In this document: positions 22,807 through 33,148 of the stretch, in pieces | How the letters are laid out: each line of letters starts with the position of its first letter | How positions within the stretch are numbered: position 1 is the stretch's first letter | NCBI GenBank assembly: GCA_030278955.1 | Contig: JAOANR010000015.1 | Coordinates: 36,240,487-36,304,486, forward strand | Reading direction: 5' to 3' | Origin: Hygrophila difformis | Lineage: Eukaryota > Streptophyta > Magnoliopsida > Lamiales > Acanthaceae | Length of the DNA: 64,000 nucleotides | The notes under the pieces: model-generated | What the model saw: the letters and a program-made list of their open reading frames with translations, nothing else | Databases searched by the model: none | Told to the model about the DNA's origin: nothing | Made by a program: the position numbers and the translations under genes

Positions 22807-24261
22807 ATGAGAACAAAGAGAAAGAATAACCCAAGAAACAATGGTGGAAAGAAATTGAAAGCCACAGAGCCTGCCCCATCACAGACACCAGATATTGGAG
22901 AACCCATTCCGGAGCCGGCTGTTGTGGGTGCTGAAGACATATTTGTGAACAATCTGGTAGCTCCCGATTCATATAATGGTTACGATACTTCTTTCAATTC
23001 TGCTCAACCGACGGAGGATGATCCACAGCAAGAAGATGTCGCTGAATCCCCGGAGGAAATCTCACCGGAAGTTCCACGTGATTCTAAAACCAAGAGAAAG
23101 AGTCACAATAGAAAGAATGATACTACCCCTCTGGAAGAATTAACAGGAGATACTTTTAATCCGGCTATTTTCATCAATCAAACCGCATATTCTTATTATC
23201 AGAAGATGGTGGAAAGATGGATTATTCCGGACAAAGGGTTCACTGAAGCTGACATGGAGCGATTTTCGGTTCATGATGCTCTCATGAGTCGAGGATGGAT
23301 GAAATTTGCTGCGCATCTGGAAGGAGTTTATTCTTGGGAGCTTACCAGACAGTTCTTGTGCAATGCTCAGTATGATCATTATACTTCATGGATTAGGGGG
23401 GTGCCTGTGCCATATGGTCCCGCAGTAATCAATGAACTTTATGGTACTGTGGATGTCTCTTGCCCGGCTACGAAGAAGAAGCACTTTCATGACCCTATTC
23501 ATGAAGAGGAAGGAGGACCAGGATTGGAGAAAAGAATCTTGAAAGAGATGTTCGAAACTCAAAAGAAGGTTGCCTACATAGGAGAGAAGAAGGAGAATGT
23601 TGTTGCCACTTTAATGGTTGCACCGCTTTATCAGATCTACCTGCTCTACAAGCATAAGGTGTTCCCTACTTCGCACACTTCACAACCGAATGCAGAGGAG
23701 CTTTATTTTGTGTATTGTGTGAAGAACGGGTTGCCTATTGACATTGGAGATATGATAGCATATGAGTTGGATAAAATGGCGTCTGACACTGCACGGACTG
23801 TGCTGGGATTTCCTGCACTGATCTGGACACTTTGTGAGAGAGCTGGAGTGAATATGACGGCCTATGCTCATGATGTGAAGCCAAAGCCTCCTATCTCTTT
23901 CAAGAATTTCTATAATAAGCCTGGAGTAAAGTGTGCAGAGCTTGGTTACCCTACTACATCCCGTGGGACACCCACTTGTCATCCTGATATACCTAGTACA
24001 TCTGGTACTAAGGTAGAGCCTGCAGAGATTGCAATCAATAGGATGACCTATGAGATTCATCAGCTTAGAGAGGAGATGAAGAGGAAGGAGGATAGTACAC
24101 GAGCACAAATTGCACAACTTTCCAGTAGACTTGAATTCTTCATGTCTGAAAGTCTAGGTGATCGATATATTCCTCCTACTACTAGTTCGAGCTCTACAGG
24201 GAATGATGATGTTCCTAGGGAAGATGAAGTAGGTGATTCGGATGGATCTTTAGAAATCTAG
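22807..24261 (+). CDS. Athila env-position ORF2, intact
   Basis: The 484-residue product starts MRTKRKNNPRNNGGKK in the favourable context GCCACCATG. A basic nuclear-localisation-like N-terminus and a second basic cluster (TKRKSHNRKN) precede a core homologous to ORF1: FNPAIFINQTAYSYY, the shared phrase YSWELTRQFLCNA, then VPVPYGPAVINELYGTVDV and FPALIWTLCERAGV. A predicted helix with coiled-coil character (YEIHQLREEMKRKEDS) leads to RLEFFMSESLGDRYIPP, matching the ORF1 end. No membrane segment is seen. The family match is the plant retrotransposon protein domain of Athila elements; its biochemical role is not known to me. Unlike ORF1 and pol it has no stops. Confidence 0.82.
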   Translation: MRTKRKNNPRNNGGKKLKATEPAPSQTPDIGEPIPEPAVVGAEDIFVNNLVAPDSYNGYDTSFNSAQPTEDDPQQEDVAESPEEISPEVPRDSKTKRKSHNRKNDTTPLEELTGDTFNPAIFINQTAYSYYQKMVERWIIPDKGFTEADMERFSVHDALMSRGWMKFAAHLEGVYSWELTRQFLCNAQYDHYTSWIRGVPVPYGPAVINELYGTVDVSCPATKKKHFHDPIHEEEGGPGLEKRILKEMFETQKKVAYIGEKKENVVATLMVAPLYQIYLLYKHKVFPTSHTSQPNAEELYFVYCVKNGLPIDIGDMIAYELDKMASDTARTVLGFPALIWTLCERAGVNMTAYAHDVKPKPPISFKNFYNKPGVKCAELGYPTTSRGTPTCHPDIPSTSGTKVEPAEIAINRMTYEIHQLREEMKRKEDSTRAQIAQLSSRLEFFMSESLGDRYIPPTTSSSSTGNDDVPREDEVGDSDGSLEI

Positions 24262-25654
24262 ATTTTTGACTAGATAGGATTGCTCCCGTTTTGGTTTAAT
24301 TTGTAATAGTTAGAATCATTTTGGTACTATTTTGCTTATTTAATTAGCATCTTTATGTAATAGTTGCTAGAACTTGTGGTATTTTGCTTTTGGTAAGTTT
24401 ATGAAATTTAATATTTTAATTAAATCTGTCCATGTTTATTTAATTAATGAAAAGGGTTAATAAAAATTAAAAATCTGAAATTTATAAAATAAAATAGTAA
24501 AAATCTGAATTAAATAAATAATGGATATAATTTTAATTGTTTGAATCTATAAATTACCATGTGTTCTAACAATTATCTTTTGTATGAGCAAATACCATAT
24601 AAATATATAAAGAAGTAGGATATACCATGAGAAGCAAGCAAAAGGGGGACATCCAATACGGTGAAAGAATTTCTAGGATCTACATATTCCAGGTATGATC
24701 TTTTCATGTTATATGTTATCAATTTGCATGAAGAATATGGTAAGAGCTTGAGTTGATTTAATTTTAGTTTATTTTACTGTTTACTATGCTTTAAATAAAA
24801 TGGTACATGCATGACTAGTTATTTTGAATTTAAATTGTGCTTTCCCAGTGGTGCTATTATTTAGAGATTATCACATCATTGCCAATCTGGAGAAAATCCA
24901 AATAAGTCTAAATGTTCTGCTCTAATCTGATTTTACAATTTAATGAGTGTTAGGTTTCTTAGTTTAAAGTTCTAGACTTTGTCAAATTGTTATGCAAGTT
25001 GTTTGAGCTATTGATGACAATTCTATTTGCCTTGCAGAAAACTAATTGATTAATTAGACTAGTTATTTAAAATGTGGAGAGTTATCATTATTTATAAATA
25101 AATATGCTCGTTCCAAGTCTTTTTAAATGCTTAATTAAAATAAAGTCAGAGTGAGAACCCTATATATAAAAAAAAAAACAAGTTATCTTGCAAAAAGAAA
25201 AAGAAAAGAAAAATTAAAGAATGCAAGATTAAAAAAAAAAGAAGAAAAAGAGGGTGATTAAATAAAAATTCATAAGCTCTTGACTGGATGACTGGCACAT
25301 ATTCGGTGACACGAGTAGCTTTTGGAATTCAACCGTCTACAACTCAGCCAAAGTGTCTAGAATATAGTGAAACCTAGCCATAGATTAAGCATATTTAAAG
25401 ACTGGAATAGAAAAGCATATTTACATTATTCACTTTCCCATGTTAAGTGCTAGGTATAATTAATCTGTTTTCTGTATTGTAAGTGCTTTGGATACCTGGT
25501 TCTAATAGCTGATGCATATCAATTTGCCTAGTTCTAGTACATTAAACTTTGAACCCTCTTATCTCATTTTGTTGTTGAAATCTATGATTTGGCAGAACTA
25601 TAGAGACTTTATCTTTATTATCTTGATTGGCAAGTTGATGTGTTAATTGATCTC
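24262..25654 (+). other. Athila 3' untranslated region, no gene seen
   Basis: AT-rich, with an A/G-rich stretch at about 25167-25255 and an isolated AAAAGGGGGA at 24640-24649 that resembles a polypurine tract. No ORF with coding character was found. Confidence 0.65.
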
Positions 25655-25675
25655 ATTGCTCAAGGGACGAGCAAT
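25655..25675 (+). other. Pre-PPT hairpin of Athila
   Basis: ATTGCTC-AAGGGAC-GAGCAAT, a perfect 7-bp stem with a purine-rich loop, 18 nt before the 3' LTR. It occupies the same place as the hairpins of B, D and the LARD. Confidence 0.7.
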
Positions 25676-25693
25676 ATTTAAGTGTGAGGATGT
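25676..25693 (+). other. Polypurine-tract region of Athila
   Basis: AAGTGTGAGGATGT runs directly up to the LTR. It is a loose purine tract, in the layout usual for Athila-type elements. Confidence 0.6.
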
Positions 25694-25870
25694 TGATGCA
25701 CCCTGTGAAACCACATTTCAATAAGCTTAAATTATGTTAAAATGAACCTAAATTGCATGCATGAGACCTTATTTTACTGCTTTTTAGTGTATATTTCATG
25801 TAATATGTAAATATTAATAAGACCGGTTAAATTGAGCTTATTCGAGCCCAATTTACCTTATTTTATGCTT

Positions 25871-25878
25871 TATAATAA
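25871..25878 (+). promoter_or_regulatory. Possible Athila LTR TATA box
   Basis: TATAATAA in an AT-rich region about 120 bases before array 3. Transcription from here would place the array in the 5' leader of the genomic RNA. Confidence 0.35.
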
Positions 25879-25993
25879 GACTTTGGCAATTCTAATACAT
25901 TGCAATGATGTTTCAGGCATTAAAATGAAGAAAGAAGATGTTCGGAGGTCAAAGGATGCAAAATTCGGAATTTTCAACACTGGAAGGCTCCAG

Positions 25994-26325
25994 AATGCGC
26001 CACATAGGCATGGCGGCGCATAAAAATGCTCTCCAGCGCCACTTTATGCGCCACCTCAACACTTGGGAAAATTTCGGATGGAAAAAGCTTCAGGATGCGC
26101 CACAATAGCTTGGTGGCGCCTAAAACTGCTTCGGAGCGCCACAAAATGCGCCGCAGGATAAAATTTGGGAAATTGTCAGAATGCACCGCACCTTCTTGGT
26201 GGCGCATAAAAGTGCCCTTCTGCGCCATTTTTTGCGCCATTTTCGAAAATTCGGAAAATCTCCGTATGCGCCGCAGCTCCTTGGTGGCGCCGAAAACCTC
26301 TTCCGAGCGCCACTTTTTGCGCCAC
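25994..26325 (+). repeat. Hairpin array 3, inside the Athila LTR: four units
   Basis: Stems start at 25997, 26097, 26183 (GCACCGC variant) and 26268, spaced 100, 86 and 85 bp. The unit plan is the same as in arrays 1 and 2. Confidence 0.88.
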
Positions 26326-27821
26326 AGTCGCGGTTGAGCAGTTTTCTAACCTCCCGAACACGGTAAGGTTCGTTTTTCTTCATTTCTTCAGCCCAGACTT
26401 CATTTTCATCGACAGAAACACTCTGAAAACATCTGGAAAATGGGAGAAGAAGGCCAGAAACACAAAATCAAGCCGGAGGAATTGGCCAGAATGCTGTTCT
26501 GATCGAGTTCTTCTTAAAATAGGTGTTGCCTTTCTTTTTCTTGCTTTGTAATGAATTGAATTTGCCTCTAAATGTAATCTGCTATCATGTTCTTAATTTG
26601 TAGACGGATTTCTGTAATGTTCGTGTTAGAAGTGTTCTAGAATGGGAGTTCAGAATCACTTTGAAGTACGAAGTCATCTTTTATGGAAGTAATATAATAT
26701 GTCAATGTTTTCTATTGGAATCTGGAATTATGATTAAAATGTCAGATTATGCCTACTCTAGATTGAACGCTATTCTGTATAAATAGTAGAAATGAAATTC
26801 CATGTTTTGGTATTAATCTGCTTTTTAATCGATTAAGTTGGTGTAATCTGTTTTGATCGCTCAAGATGGATAAATCTGCTATGATGTTAGAATCTGTATT
26901 AGAATTATATGTTAGATGCTATTAAACTAATCGATATTCTGTGTTTTTGCTAAATCTGCTATCCAAATTATTAATCTGCTAAAGCCTGAAATGATCGATC
27001 AATCTTAATTCCCTATTTTTAGTAATCTGGCATTAATTCTAATCTGTCTGCATTTTAATATTATTAATTAAATCCAGTTTACCATGTTTTGCTATTATTT
27101 TACCATAATTGTTAAATTATTTACACTGTTCTGCATAATTAAATGTTAAAATTCAATTCTGTGATTTCTGCTTTGCTAAATCGGGAGATAAAAAGTAGAA
27201 TTAATATTTTAGTACCGGAATTGGGAATAAATTACATTATAAATGGATTCTGGCATGTGCACAATGATTTGGGAAATGAAAAGTGCCTTTTAATTGCTAT
27301 AGGAAAATTTGTAAGCTTGGGAAAGACTCAAATTTAAGCCTAGAATAATGATTGCAGGATGTTAGATAATTTAACCAACTTCCATGAAATCTGTTTAAGC
27401 ATAATTTGATTATTAGCATATTATAATATTTTTAATCTTTATAAAATAATTAATTTTAAGAAATTGATCTTTTTAGACATTGGAAAATGCTAAATCAATA
27501 TGCAATTTCTACTTTATATAAAGATGGCAATATTTAAAATATTACAAGCATCTCCCATTTATATCCTTATTAAATATAATTTTAATTTGCTTTATTTTAA
27601 ATTTAACGTCACTATTTTTAATTATATCACCATTAGAATTAATCAAAATCTTTTTAAATATATTAAATATAATTAATGAACTTAAGAACAATTAAAATTT
27701 CTCCGGAATGAAATAATATTCTGAAATTCCCTGTGGATTCGACCCGGTATTCACCGGTTTTTATTACTTGATGACAACCATCCGCTTGTGGTAAAATATG
27801 AGTAGTGAAAATTACGCATCA

Positions 27822-28962
27822 GAGGTCTTTCAACCAGGGTCCAGACTTCATTTCTTTCGAACTGGAGTAGTTCATCCTGCATTGCATTTATCCAGTGTTC
27901 ATCTTGAAGGGCCTCTTCAACTTTGGAGGGTTCGATTTTTGAAGTATAGCAGTGCAAGCCAGCTAGTTCCTTGAAGTCAATCTTTTTCCCTCGAGTCTTT
28001 CTCCTTTCATTTACATCACCAATAATGTCTTCAGGGTCATGGTGCTTGTGAATGCGTCCATTTAGATCCTTTTGAGGTTCTGCTTCTTGTGACAAGGCGT
28101 CCATGATTGGAGTTTGGACTCTTTTGGTGGACATGTTATTAGACGTGGTTTGAGCTGCACTGTTTTGATCATCCTGACCGCTGGGAGTTTCATCATCATA
28201 AGGTGGAACATCCACTTTGCTGGCCACATGTTCTATGGTCACATTTGTGGACTCCAGTACTTTCCTTGTTTTAGGAAGATATACTCTGTATGCACGACTT
28301 GTGGTAGAGTATCCCACAAATATTCCTTCATTGTTTTTTTCTTGAAACTTCCCAACATGTTCCCTGTCATTGAGAACAAAACACTTGCTACCAAAAATAT
28401 GGAAATAGGTAATTGAGGTCTTTTTACCGTTCCAAATCTCATATGGAGTCATAAGAGAGTTTGGCCTTAAGTAGACTCGGTTTATGGTGTAGCATGCGGT
28501 GTTAACAGCTTCGGCCCAAAGGAATTCAGCCACTTTCTTTGAATTGAGCATCACTCTAGACATTTCTTGTAGAGTTCGATTTCTTCTTTCGACTACTCCG
28601 TTTTGTTGAGGTGTTTTTGGTGCTGAGTATTCATGCTTAATTCCATGTGTTGTACAGTATTCCTCAAAGAATTGATTTTCGAACTCTCGTCCATGATCAC
28701 TTCGAATTTGTTTTACCTTGGTGTCCCTTTCGGTCATGAGTCGATTGCACAGCTTCTCGAAAGCTTTGAATGTGTCGCCTTTTTCCCTGAGAAAATCTAT
28801 CCAAGTGTACCTGGAGTAATCATCAATACATACAAAAATATATTTTTTACCTCCCAAACTTTCAACTTCCATTGGACCTATAAGATCCATGTGCAGTAGG
28901 TCAAGACACTTGGTCGATCCCGGGTGTTCAGACAGTTTGTGTGAACTCCTGTGCTGTTTGTT
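27822..28962 (-). pseudogene. copia integrase and start of RT, truncated
   Basis: Integrase core: HMDLIGPMEVESLGGKKY and CIDDYSRYTW give the first Asp, QIRSDHGREFEN the second, and TPQQNGVVERRNR the Glu. Then come the copia C-terminal segments FGSKCFVLNDRE and GIFVGYSTTSRAYRVY. RT begins at EEALQDEHWINAMQDELLQF and breaks off right after NEVWTLVERP, where the Athila LTR starts. The frame is continuous with the upstream protease part except for TAA at 28963-28965. Integrase would insert element cDNA; this copy is non-functional. Confidence 0.9.
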
Positions 28963-30062
28963 TTAGGCACATTCGTTGCATAGAACTGCATTTGATTTAT
29001 TGAATTGAGGAAGACCTTTGACTGCCCCGGTTCTGCTGAGTTTGATAAGATCTTTGAAATTGAGATGTCCGAGTTTTTCATGCCATAGTGTGATGTGATC
29101 TTTACCTGCAGCTGCACCAAAATTGCAAGTTTGAACAAGATGATAGCAATTATTTTTAGAACGCAAACCTCTCATGATGCATTCTTGATCATGGTTGAGC
29201 ACTTGACAGTCTTTCTTGGTGAACTGCACCACGAGGTCTTCATCACACAGTTGACTGATGCTAATCAAGTTAGCTTGGAGACCATCGACTAGGAAAACTG
29301 GAGACAATTCCCTCGAGCCATTGTTCTCAATGGTCCCTTGTCCAACTAGGGCACCCTTTTTCCCATCTCCAAATACAACAAATCCTCCATCAATTTCTTT
29401 GTAGTGTTTGAGCAGACTCCTTTCACCTGTCATGTGTTTGGAACAGCCACTGTCGAAGTACCATACTTTGTTCGCAACATTCTTCTTTTGTGAAAGAAAG
29501 GCAACTTGACATCTGTTCTGAGTTTTAGGCACCCATTCGCACTTGATGGAAATCAGCTTCATCTTGATTTTATCATTTGGCCAGGTGATAGGTTTTCCTG
29601 TTTGTAGATCTCTTACTAAGATTCCACAGTTCTTGGTTTTGTGGCCTTCAAGCTTGCAGTAGTCGCATCTGAGTGGGACTGGGGGAGGTGGTCTTCTTGT
29701 CCATTTGTTCCTACCTTCATGATGGAATGATTTCTTGACAGTTCGGTGTTCACTTAGCATTCCCCCTGACACAAACTTGCTTTTCTTTTCTCCTCTTGAG
29801 GTTGAGGCTTGATATCCCAAGCCTTGTTTGTTGCTGCTCGGCCTTCCCATAGCAATCACATCATCTAATTTGGCTTTTCCTTTGTTTAGTGCTACCAGAG
29901 TGCTTTCTGCCTTGGCAAGTTTGTCTTGAACTTCAGTGAGTTCTGTGTGAAGAGCATCTTTTTTTCCAAGCATACTATAGTACCATAGTTTATAGTCAAC
30001 TTTTTCAACCTCCAGTTCCTTGTTTTCTTTCTGAAGCTCTGCATTTTTCTCACGTAGTTCGT
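28963..30062 (-). pseudogene. copia protease and GAG-pre-integrase, broken
   Basis: Coiled-coil-like Gag tail, then a second zinc knuckle (CDYCKLEGHKTKNC), then the aspartic protease active site WYFDSGCSKHMTG near 29450, then the GAG-pre-integrase segment LWHEKLGHLNFKDLIKL ending in CNEC. TAA follows at 28963-28965. The upstream end joins the gag frame only through a one-base shift near 30065. Confidence 0.85.
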
Positions 30063-31409
30063 TCCCAGTCCAGACATCTCTGTGAACGCCTTTTCAAGTT
30101 CCTGATTTCTGCTTGTGAGACTCTGGAGTTGTTCCTTTAGGCTTCCATTCTCAACATGTAATTCTACTGATTCAGCAATGGATATTTCTAGTTTCTCGAA
30201 AGTTTCTTCATAGAGATCGTTAAGTTTACTGATGCTTTCATCTTGATCCCTAGCAAAAGAGCGAACCATGTTAGAGGAAACCATATTGACTGAGTTGGTA
30301 CCCATACCTGTCTCGGGTTCATCATCACTATCAGAATCCCATGTGCCGACAAAGGCTACTCCATAGTTTACACCATGTTCATTAGACTCCTTCTCATCTT
30401 CAGAGTCACTGAATGTTACTTGATAAGATTTGCTGGACTCCTTTGGTCTGAGATTGGCACAGTCTTTTTTCATATGGCCTCTTCCCTCACATTCAAAGCA
30501 GATGATCTCCTTGTCATCCACAATCTTTGAAGATTTTGGTTTATTTTTGTCGAGAGACTTCGAGCCTTTCTGAGTGGATTTTGAGTTTGATGTCCCGGCA
30601 TCCTTCTTCATGGATGAGTTGAATCTAGATCTTCGGTTCTTGATGATCTGATTTAGTCTTTTGGACAGCATGGCCAATTCTTCTTCGTCACTAAAGTCAT
30701 CATGATCTTCCATGGAGGAGTCATCCACATCCTTGGTCACGGATTTGAATGCCACTGGTTTACTCTTGGTCCTGGGACAGTGATCCATTTCCCATGATTG
30801 TAGGATTCCCATTAGTTCATCAACCTGCAATTTATCAAAGTCTTTGTATAGTTCAAGTGCGGCGACCTTTGCATTGAACCTTTCCGGAAGCGTCCCAATG
30901 ATTTTTCCTACAATATCCTGTTGAGAATATACTTTGCCAAGCTGAAGAGCTTGGTTGGTTAGATCACGAATGCGACCAATATATTGGCCGACTGACTCAT
31001 TATCATCCATAGAGATCTTATGAAATTGTGCATCGAGAGTAATGATTCTAGATTTCTTTACCGGAGCCATACCCTCGTAGGTATTGGCTAAAGTAGTCCA
31101 GACATCGTATGCGACTTTACATCCAGCGATGAGTCTGTATTGATCCTTTGTGAGAGCATTGTGAATTGCATTCAGGGCTTTGGAGTTCTTTGAAACGGCA
31201 AGCTTCTCGGCAGCAGTCCATTCACTCCTTGGTTTGATGGTTTTTACACCGTCTTCTTCTTTTACTGGAGGATGGTATTGGTTTTCTACTGCATCCCAAG
31301 CCCCTTCATCCAGAGCAATGAGGAAAGCCTCCATTTGATCTTTCCAGTATGCATAGTTTGATCCATCGAGCAATGGTGGTCTGGTTACAGATCCGCCTTG
31401 GTTTTCCAT
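30063..31409 (-). pseudogene. copia Gag (UBN2-type), frameshifted at its end
   Basis: The product starts MENQGGSVTRPPLLDGSNYA. It has a long helical Gag core (YWKDQMEAFL, KIIGTLPERF, ALELYKDFDKLQVDELMGIL) and the zinc knuckle CFECEGRGHMKKDC, then a charged region. These segments match the Gag of SIRE/Maximus-type copia elements. Near 30065 the frame is lost by one base and resumes in the protease frame. Gag packages element RNA in cytoplasmic particles. Confidence 0.88.
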
Positions 31410-31444
31410 GCTTCTTTATCTGGATCTCGCTTTCCAAAGCGTGT

Positions 31445-31457
31445 GGCTCTGATACCA
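31445..31457 (-). other. Primer-binding site of the copia element
   Basis: The minus strand reads TGGTATCAGAGCC, complementary to initiator methionine tRNA, two bases from the LTR end. Confidence 0.88.
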
Positions 31458-31459
31458 AT

Positions 31460-32372
31460 TGTTAGGTCCGTTTGCGTGGATAACCAATTAAGTAGTCCTG
31501 AAAACTAGATCAAGCACCTTTCGTGGACACGTTAAACAGTTTAAGAAATTAAGAAGAGGAAAGTAAATAAACTGTAAAAATAAAGAACTCAAGGTTTGTT
31601 GACCCAGTTCGGCACAAGCCTACATCTGGGGGATACCAATCCAGGAGATTCACTAATTGTTTTGGTTTGATCCTCGATCTAAACAATAGTGAATTGTTTC
31701 GCCCAACTCCAATCACCAAGCGGACTGAATTGTCAAACCAAGACACTCCCCCTGTCTTGGTGAAGATCTCCCCGACCTTGCTTCAATCCCTTGAAGGCTC
31801 CTCCTTCAAGTTTGCCCTTGGTCGAAACCTGTTGGCGACTCTCCTTGATCTTTTCAATTAAGCTCTTGAGTTTGACGACTCCTCGAAACCCTTGATTGAA
31901 TCTGTCAACTTCAACCAAGCTCTCAGTAACACTGTCGATCAATCCACCCGAGGAAGTGTTGATCGGATTTCTTCCTTTGAAATGATAAACTCACGAACAC
32001 GGAAGGAATATGATTCTCTCTTCATAAAGCTTTCGATTGCACAAGGGTGTAGGTGAGTAATTCGTCGTGTTGATTCAATCCTTGGCCGTCCTATTTTAAG
32101 AGAATCGTATTTCCTCCATTCTAAGGCTGAAGATCTTGTTTCCATAAATATGCGGATCCTTAGAATAGAGTTGCCCAGATTAAGAGATCTTGGTTTCCAT
32201 ACTTCGTGTGCAAGATCTGGGCAGGGAATCAACTAGCCGTTAGGAGTAATACCAGAGCAGATTCGCCAGCATCTCTTCCCTTAATTTGTTTGTCGCCTGC
32301 TGATGTGGTTGGTCCAACAAAGTAGTTCGGACATCGGTTGTGAACACATTCGCTCAAAACTAGTTCCCAACA
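31460..32372 (-). repeat. 5' LTR of the copia element (913 bp)
   Basis: On the minus strand it starts TGTTGGGAAC and ends GGACCTAACA. The next five genomic bases, GATGC (32373-32377), are the expected target duplication, whose partner is outside the window. Confidence 0.85.
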
Positions 32373-33125
32373 GATGCTATAGCAAATGAAAGTGAATTGC
32401 ATCTTACTGAAGAACAAAGAAGAAACTTTAAAAAGTTTAGTCACTTGTGTGTTTCTGTACAATTGAAATCTTTTAACTAGTAGAAATCATAACTGGAATA
32501 ATTTAATCTCCTTTTCTAATGGCACTGGAGATGCATTGCCAAATAAATGAATCATTAAAAGGCTACAGATGAAAGAATATAGATGATCTGAAGTGAGGAT
32601 AGAAATGGATGCCCAAAGATACGAATGGTCTTGATAAATGTTCTATTTTGGACTAGGAAAAATGTAAGAAATTAGATTAGGACAGTAGGACACCGATGCT
32701 CGAATCAACAAGGTTTAATAAGTAAGTGAACGTCTGGAAACTTAAGGAAAATATTAAACTTATTTACACATTTTGCTGATTTCTGATTTTTCTATTGATC
32801 TTTTCTTCTTAGGTTAAGGAGGAAGATGATATAAATGATCATCACAAGCTTAACATTCGTTTAAAACAAAAGAGGCGCGGAAAGATCTGTAAAAAGGTCA
32901 CCTTAAAAACCTTTTACTGTTTTTCCCCTGTTTTTTTTAGTTCCTGTACTGCACATATTCTTTCCACCTATTCGTTTAAAACAAAGACGTTCATGTACTG
33001 CACCTATTCTTTCCACCCATTACTGTTCAACCTACCTGCAACTACCCAACTAGCGAGGTCTTTTTCCCCCCTTTAAATCAAACAAGCCCCAACATGATTA
33101 CTCTTCCAAAATATATTAAACAATC
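32373..33125. other. Host flank with two weak exon-like stretches
   Basis: An open + frame of 36 codons starts at the LTR edge (DAIANESELHLTEEQRRNF) and stops near 32483. A second stretch follows a good acceptor (TTCTTCTTAG, ending near 32813) with a lysine-rich reading VKEEDDINDHHKLN. They may be exons of a gene broken by the copia insertion, but no family is recognised and the evidence is weak. Confidence 0.3.
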
Positions 33126-33136
33126 AATAGTATAAA
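33126..33136 (+). repeat. LINE target-site duplication (partner 39542-39552)
   Basis: AATAGTATAAA occurs directly before the LINE and directly after its poly(A) tail. An 11-bp duplication of variable sequence is typical of target-primed reverse transcription. Confidence 0.92.
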
Positions 33137-33148
33137 GGAAGGGGATTA

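Larger units (their letters stand above)
1..27821 (+). mobile_element. Athila-type Ty3/gypsy retrotransposon, 3' portion, with two nested insertions
   Basis: The element enters the window in the gag/protease linker and ends at a 3' LTR whose last six bases are GCATCA, the inverse of its first six, TGATGC. The order is protease, RT, RNase H, integrase, a long non-coding stretch, two env-position ORFs, a purine-rich tract and the LTR. The protease (DLGSS in place of DSGA) and the long post-pol region with extra ORFs are typical of the Athila lineage. It lies inside a minus-strand copia element whose reading frame stops abruptly at 27821/27822; the first five copia bases, GAGGT, are the expected target duplication, but the partner is outside the window. 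Two younger elements interrupt it at 3568-6222 and 8284-19493. Many in-frame stops make it non-autonomous. Confidence 0.9.
25694..27821 (+). repeat. 3' LTR of the Athila element (2128 bp)
   Basis: It starts TGATGCACC and ends TTACGCATCA; the terminal six bases are inverted repeats. A possible TATA box (TATAATAA, 25871-25878) precedes a third hairpin array. The right end abuts copia coding sequence. Confidence 0.92.
27822..32372 (-). mobile_element. SIRE-like Ty1/copia element, 5' part, interrupted by Athila
   Basis: Reading on the minus strand: 5' LTR (31460-32372), primer-binding site, gag with zinc knuckle, protease, GAG-pre-integrase, integrase and the first residues of RT. The reading frame then runs into the Athila LTR end. 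The remaining RT, RNase H and 3' LTR must lie left of the window. The frameshift near 30065 and the TAA at 28963 show decay. Confidence 0.92.

Noticed and set aside
24640..24649. AAAAGGGGGA as a second, central polypurine tract of Athila
   Set aside because: It lies between ORF2 and the 3' end, not within pol, and nothing else marks it as a priming site. Too short to claim.
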